The notes under the pieces are model-generated. The model was not told the origin of the DNA. It was given only the letters and a program-made list of their open reading frames with translations, and made no database searches. Below are positions 5,857 through 8,740 of a stretch of DNA of 8,740 bases, piece by piece (positions within the stretch are counted from its first letter, which is position 1; each line of letters begins with the position of its first letter). Made by a program: the position numbers and the translations under genes. Source of the DNA: Candidatus Aenigmatarchaeota archaeon (lineage in GTDB: Archaea > Aenigmatarchaeota > Aenigmatarchaeia > CG10238-14); the NCBI GenBank assembly GCA_026397455.1, contig JAPLUX010000080.1, forward strand, positions 1 through 8,740, written 5' to 3'.

Positions 5857-6297
5857 TTAAGTCATTATGCGAGTATACGACCAATCCGTTTTTTTAATTT
5901 GCTCACGTTTCAATGATAAATATTCGCGATACAATCTACCAAATGCATCATAATGAATTGGATCTATAGAACCTGCCAACTCTAAAAGTTCACGTGCCAT
6001 TTTTTCAGTCAAATCATTCCCAAGTATCATTCTGGTGTGTATATAACTTCTCTGTGTTCTGTCATTTAATATTTCATTAGCTACTTCTTTCATGAATGGT
6101 CTTTGGTCTTCCAATACCTCAATACTCCATTTGTTTGGTTTTGTGAAGACATCAATGACAAGTGTATAAGATGCATCTGGACCATACTGTCCTACAAGTT
6201 CGCTTAGTCTTTCAGCTTTCTCGTGCTCATCTTTTTGTTTCCAATCCTGCAAAGTTTGATCAACATTGTTGATGGGTAACATAAGAACCATTTTCAT
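5857..6297 (-). CDS. Unrecognised soluble protein, about 146 residues
   Basis: I do not recognise a family. The protein is soluble, with no signal peptide or membrane helix. It reads as an alpha/beta domain: a first strand, VLMLPIN; a charged helix, QDWKQKDEHEKAERLSEL; a GPDASYTLVIDVF strand; then mostly helices, including EDQRPFMKEVANEILND and MARELLELAGSIDPIHYDAFGRLYREYLSLKRE. The first third, a strand followed by a charged helix and a second strand, could be a ferredoxin-like half, but this is weak. The start is taken as ATG 6297; a GTG three bases earlier (6300) is equally compatible with the upstream TATA-like box, and ATG 6291 is a third option. Codon use looks normal and the ORF is open for its whole length, so it is a real gene. 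It lies 92 bases before the same-strand radical SAM gene, which has its own promoter. Confidence 0.7.
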   Translation of the reverse strand: MKMVLMLPINNVDQTLQDWKQKDEHEKAERLSELVGQYGPDASYTLVIDVFTKPNKWSIEVLEDQRPFMKEVANEILNDRTQRSYIHTRMILGNDLTEKMARELLELAGSIDPIHYDAFGRLYREYLSLKREQIKKTDWSYTRIMT

Positions 6298-6324
6298 CAC
6301 TATGTTAATTTTTAAGAGTTAAGG

Positions 6325-6335
6325 AATAAATAATA
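6325..6335 (-). promoter_or_regulatory. TATA-like box of the unrecognised minus-strand gene
   Basis: The minus strand reads TATTATTTATT. The TTTATT core is centred about 30 bases before ATG 6297 (27 before GTG 6300). No ribosome site is seen before either start. It shares an 89-base divergent spacer with the lipoprotein promoter-like element. Confidence 0.4.
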
Positions 6336-6351
6336 GCAAACGCAGAATCAC

Positions 6352-6371
6352 ATAAATTTTTGTCCTTATAA
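6352..6371 (+). promoter_or_regulatory. Extended promoter-like element, copy 5 (lipoprotein gene), degenerate
   Basis: ATAAA, TTTTTGTCCT, then TATAA. It differs from the other copies at one base of GTTCT and one of GAA. The G at 6362 is 25 bases before the ATG at 6387. As with copy 2, the upstream neighbour is divergent, so a terminator role is excluded. Confidence 0.5.
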
Positions 6372-6386
6372 TAAGATAGGTTAACC

Positions 6387-6728
6387 ATGAAAAAATTAAT
6401 CCTGTCATTGTTTTTAATCGTTGTATTCAGTGGCTGTGTCCAGCAGAATAAACCAATAGCCTGCACAGAAGAAGCCAAAATATGTCCAGATGGTTCTGCT
6501 GTCGGGAGAGTTCCACCCGATTGTGAATTTGCACCATGTCCGACTACAGTAAACTGTTCAGCATATTCTGGTGAGGAAATTCAACACTGCCCAAACCCAT
6601 GCGTTGTATGTCCGCCATGTATTGAATGCAGTTCAATCAGTTGTCAGACTGAAGAATTCTGTAAAAGCATTGGTTTTGATAGGAATTGGTATAACAAGAC
6701 AGTTCATGCTGGTTCTTTACTAGGTTAA
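6387..6728 (+). CDS. Small Cys-rich lipoprotein
   Basis: A 113-residue protein with a lipoprotein signal: MKKL, a hydrophobic stretch, and the lipobox FSGC with C17 as the modified residue. The mature part begins with CTEEAKICPDGSAVGRVPPD (26-45) and ends that module at CEFAPC (46-51). This short motif recurs in exported proteins of archaea and candidate-phylum bacteria. Residues 57-92 add eight more cysteines, with an evenly spaced run C68-x3-C72-x2-C75-x2-C78-x2-C81-x4-C86. The tail (CKSIGFDRNWYNKTVH) is polar. It should be anchored to the outer face of the membrane. The Cys run could be disulfide-bonded or could bind metal; neither can be decided here. It has its own promoter-like element and a hairpin terminator behind it. 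Confidence 0.8.
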   Translation: MKKLILSLFLIVVFSGCVQQNKPIACTEEAKICPDGSAVGRVPPDCEFAPCPTTVNCSAYSGEEIQHCPNPCVVCPPCIECSSISCQTEEFCKSIGFDRNWYNKTVHAGSLLG

Positions 6729-6742
6729 AAAAAGAGAAATAG

Positions 6743-6763
6743 GAGGGAATAAACCCTCGTTTT
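6743..6763 (+). terminator. Hairpin terminator after the lipoprotein gene
   Basis: GAGGG (6743-6747) pairs with CCCTC (6754-6758) around a 6-base AATAAA loop, followed by GTTTT. It starts 15 bases after the stop codon at 6728. The AGGAGGG in the stem resembles a Shine-Dalgarno sequence, but no start codon follows at a useful distance. An A-rich run (6727-6733) precedes it. Confidence 0.5.
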
Positions 6764-6869
6764 AAAGGCTGACGACCTAATAATCCTTTTGACTGGAAAG
6801 TATAACTGGGTTTGGGAAGTAGAGTTGTGATGAAGATAGTTTTTTAGCTATTAATATAAAATAGAAATT
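6764..6869. other. Spacer upstream of the MBL nuclease gene
   Basis: This is most of the longest gene-free stretch of the window (6729-6869). After the hairpin I see no ORF of note and no RNA gene. Its right end holds the promoter-like sequence of the nuclease gene. A GTGATGA at 6827-6833 resembles a C/D-box RNA box C, but no properly placed D box follows. Confidence 0.4.
6836..6847 (+). promoter_or_regulatory. Promoter-like ATAG-T-run of the MBL nuclease gene
   Basis: ATAG followed by six Ts and AG. The ATAG starts exactly 34 bases before the ATG at 6870, as in copies 1 and 2 of the shared element, but the GTTCTNNGAA half is missing. It may be the bare TATA-like part. An AT-rich TTAATATAAAATAG nearer the gene is centred too close (about 14 bases) to be a TATA box for this start. 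Confidence 0.4.
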
Positions 6870-8192
6870 ATGGTTAAACTTACTTTTTATGGTGGTGTAA
6901 ATGAAATTGGTGGTAACAAGATTCTTCTGGAAGACAGTGGAACAAAAATATTCCTTGATTTTGGAATGCCTTTTTCTCAAGTCGGCAAGTTCTTTTCTGA
7001 GTTCTTACAACCACGTCAGTGCAATGGTTTAGGCGACTTCTTTGAGTTTGGGTTGATGCCTGACTTAAAAGGTTTGTACAGAGAAGATTATCTCAAACAC
7101 ATGGGAAGGAAGCCAGAAGATATAGACTACCAAGGCGTGTTATTATCACATGCCCACACAGACCATTCAGCATACCTACATCATCTGAGATGTGACATTC
7201 CTATCTTTTGTTCTAAGCCAACTTATGCGATACTTAAGGCATTAAACGATACTGCGAGTGGTAGTTTTGCTGATCTTACTGACATAACTGAATGTTTTGA
7301 AACATACATGAACACAAAAGGAACGATAAGCAGAAAGAACGCTAGAACTCATCCTGAAATAAGAAGAGATAGGAAATTCCAGATATTTGAGTTCGGAAAG
7401 GAATTTAAGATCGATGATATCAGAGTTAAGCCTTTCAACGTTGATCATTCTTTACCAGGAGCTACTGGATACATTATATATACATCATCTGGAACGATTG
7501 TCTACACTGGCGACTTCAGGTTTCATGGAAGGAGAGAAACGAAAACAATTGAATTTATGGAAACATGTGAAAGAGAAAAACCTGACCTGTTGATAATAGA
7601 AGGGACTAGAATTGACGAAGAAAGTTCAATGAAGGAAAAAGATGTGGAAGATGAAGTTTCGACTGTAGTCTCTAAGTCTGAAGGGTTGAAAGTCTGTAAC
7701 TGGCCTGTCAGGGATACAGACAGGATGATGTCTTTTTTCAACGCTGCAAAGAAATTGGATAAAAAACTGACTATCAGCCTTAAACAAGCCTATCTAATAA
7801 ATCTTTTGAAAGAGTGTAAAGATGCTGAAGTCCCTGACATTAACGATGAAAATTTAGCTTTGTATGCAAGCAGAAAATCTTGGGGTCTCATTGGCAGTGA
7901 CTGGAATAAAAAAATCATAGGAGAGGATTACGATAGTTGGGAAAGGAATTATCTTGATGGCTCGATTTGTTATAAGGATGTTCATGATAGTCAAAAAGAG
8001 TTCATGTTCTTCTGCACTAACTTTGACTTGAAAGAATTGGTTAACATAAAACCCATGAAAGGGTCGGTATACATAAAATCTGTCTGTGAACCTTTTGACA
8101 TAGAGATGGAAATAGATTTGGAGAGGATTACAAACTGGATCGGTCATTTTGGTATGGATCTTCAGAAAACTCATGTTTCTGGCCTAAAATAG
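6870..8192 (+). CDS. MBL-fold/beta-CASP ribonuclease, RNase J type, C-terminus missing
   Basis: A 440-residue metal-dependent nuclease. It opens with FYGGVNEIGGNKILLED and FLDFGMPF (motif 1 Asp, D30). The zinc-binding HAHTDH is at 94-99, H193 in FNVDHSLPGATG is motif 3, and D215 in YTGDFRFHG is motif 4. IIEGTR (242-247) opens the beta-CASP domain, with NWPVRDTDRMMSFFNAAKK (277-295) as its next conserved block. GSVYIKS.CEPF (398-409) and NWIGHFGMDLQ.THVSG (422-438) lead back to the MBL domain. RNase J-type proteins continue HVSGHA and then about 50-60 residues containing a P(I/V)H metal-ligand histidine; here the protein ends at HVSGLK. No other frame restores the missing part. It would process or degrade RNA if active, but loss of two conserved histidines makes normal activity doubtful. 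The restriction-type gene follows 43 bases later. Confidence 0.82.
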   Translation: MVKLTFYGGVNEIGGNKILLEDSGTKIFLDFGMPFSQVGKFFSEFLQPRQCNGLGDFFEFGLMPDLKGLYREDYLKHMGRKPEDIDYQGVLLSHAHTDHSAYLHHLRCDIPIFCSKPTYAILKALNDTASGSFADLTDITECFETYMNTKGTISRKNARTHPEIRRDRKFQIFEFGKEFKIDDIRVKPFNVDHSLPGATGYIIYTSSGTIVYTGDFRFHGRRETKTIEFMETCEREKPDLLIIEGTRIDEESSMKEKDVEDEVSTVVSKSEGLKVCNWPVRDTDRMMSFFNAAKKLDKKLTISLKQAYLINLLKECKDAEVPDINDENLALYASRKSWGLIGSDWNKKIIGEDYDSWERNYLDGSICYKDVHDSQKEFMFFCTNFDLKELVNIKPMKGSVYIKSVCEPFDIEMEIDLERITNWIGHFGMDLQKTHVSGLK

Positions 8193-8202
8193 ATTAATAA
8201 TG

Positions 8203-8213
8203 ATATTTCATTT
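8203..8213 (+). promoter_or_regulatory. Possible TATA-like element of the restriction-type gene
   Basis: ATATTTCATTT begins 33 bases before the ATG at 8236, close to the spacing of the other promoters in the window. The match is weak and the GTTCT half is absent, so transcription could equally come from the nuclease gene upstream. Confidence 0.25.
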
Positions 8214-8235
8214 GGTAAGCCTTTAGGTTGAAAAT

Positions 8236-8740
8236 ATGAAAGAAGAAACTGAAAATTTTATCACCAATGTTATAAATTCTTTTTCTAATATTCAGAAAGA
8301 AATAAACAAAGGTTCGTCAGAACACGATATTAGATACAGGTTTGTAAAATATTTTGTTGAGAAAGTTCTTGGTTATGATCCTAAATATATTAAGTGGGAA
8401 AAGAAAAGAGCAGATTTGACTATTATTGATGAAAACGATTTTGCAGTTATCAAGATTGAAACAAAAAGACCTACAGAAAGTATCGATAAAATTCAGCATG
8501 AGGAACAAGCCTTCAAATATGAAGAGGAAACAACAAGATTTATAGGTTTAACCAATTTTTTGCAATTCAAATTATGGGAAATTAAGAAAACTGGAAGTGA
8601 ATTAAGGATTAATCTTGATTTTTCTAAAATTTTAGAACAGAGAAAGCCAATAGAAATTTTGTCAAGCGAAGAGAAAAGTCAAATTCTATTTCTGAATAAC
8701 TTAACCAAAGAAACCCTTTTTGATTCAAGCAAATATGAAA
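8236..8740 (+). CDS. Restriction-type protein, N-terminal PD-(D/E)xK nuclease domain (partial)
   Basis: An open frame from ATG 8236 that is still open at the window end (168 residues visible). The start MKEETENFITNVINSF leads to SSEHDIRYRFVKYFVEKVLGYDP (27-49), the helix with a conserved Glu (E29) that begins HSDR_N-like nuclease domains. RADLTI (58-63) and IKIETKRP (72-79) supply the catalytic D60 and E75-x-K77 of the PD-(D/E)xK fold. QAFKYEEETTRFIGLTNF (91-108) and QFKLWEIKKT are the following helix and strand, as in the N-termini of type IIG (Eco57I-like) fused restriction-methylation enzymes and type I HsdR. Residues 129-168 look like the linker to the next domain, so a methyltransferase or helicase probably follows beyond the edge. 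The family of the full protein cannot be settled from this part. Confidence 0.72.
   Translation, partial: MKEETENFITNVINSFSNIQKEINKGSSEHDIRYRFVKYFVEKVLGYDPKYIKWEKKRADLTIIDENDFAVIKIETKRPTESIDKIQHEEQAFKYEEETTRFIGLTNFLQFKLWEIKKTGSELRINLDFSKILEQRKPIEILSSEEKSQILFLNNLTKETLFDSSKYE

Noticed and set aside
5480..5897. Plus-strand frames opposite the radical SAM gene and over its promoter
   Set aside because: They run antisense to clear radical SAM motifs and contain no family signature. The 5715-5897 frame also crosses the radical SAM promoter and the end of the next gene.
6741..6747. AGGAGGG as a strong ribosome binding site for a small gene
   Set aside because: No ATG, GTG or TTG with an open frame follows within a usable distance; the bases form one arm of a hairpin instead.
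6769..6833. Possible C/D-box small RNA (GTGATGA at 6827-6833, CTGA at 6769-6772)
   Set aside because: The CTGA lies before the box C rather than after it, the spacing is too wide for a D'/C' pair, and no terminal D box or closing stem is seen before the nuclease start codon.
7854..8174. Minus-strand 106-residue frame opposite the nuclease gene
   Set aside because: It is antisense to conserved beta-CASP/MBL sequence and shows no own domain or start signal.
1..8740. CRISPR arrays, tRNA or rRNA genes, insertion sequences with terminal repeats
   Set aside because: No regularly spaced direct repeats, cloverleaf-like segments, transposase motifs or flanking inverted repeats were found on reading both strands by eye.

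Overview
The window looks like part of a low-GC archaeal chromosome, most likely from a DPANN-type lineage (Woesearchaeota, Aenigmatarchaeota or a relative); the phylum is a guess. The reasons are: archaeal TATA-like boxes centred about 26-31 bases before most start codons with little or no Shine-Dalgarno signal; a membrane-tethered winged-helix regulator of the archaeal COG2512 type; very Cys-rich exported proteins with Thr linkers, CGNGxCE and CTDSDG modules and an amphipathic C-terminal helix; and small stand-alone enzymes. There are ten complete genes and one cut by the right edge. No rRNA, tRNA, CRISPR array or insertion sequence was seen.

Layout. 44-1053 (+): a two-TM wHTH regulator followed by a VIT1/CCC1-like membrane transporter, which converges on a TspO/MBR gene (1066-1545, -). 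1648-4014 (+): a 788-residue exported protein with about 64 cysteines, built from duplicated modules and carrying a thioredoxin-like CPHC domain near its C-terminus. 4064-4903 (+): a GNAT acetyltransferase and a small flavin-binding split-barrel protein. 4955-6297 (-): a SplB-type radical SAM protein and an unrecognised 146-147 aa protein. 6387-6728 (+): a small Cys-rich lipoprotein. 6870-8192 (+): a metallo-beta-lactamase/beta-CASP nuclease of the RNase J type that stops inside its conserved HVSGH motif. 8236-end (+): the first 168 residues of a protein with a PD-(D/E)xK nuclease domain like those opening type I/IIG restriction enzymes.

How it fits together. There is no obvious single pathway; nearly every gene has its own promoter, so this is a string of single-gene units rather than an operon. 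Two themes stand out. One is the cell surface: a large Cys-rich secreted protein with a thioredoxin fold and a Cys-rich lipoprotein. The other is nucleic-acid processing or defence at the right end, where a nuclease gene missing its C-terminus abuts a restriction-type gene.

The most unusual signal is not a gene. Five plus-strand genes of unrelated function share a 20-base upstream element, ATARR-TTTTT-GTTCT-NN-GAA in its best copies, at an almost fixed distance (24-26 bases from the G to the start codon). Four copies match in every fixed position of TTTTTGTTCTNNGAA. The other genes use ordinary TTTAAATA-like boxes or weaker variants. I read this as an extended archaeal promoter class; a regulator site is the main alternative.
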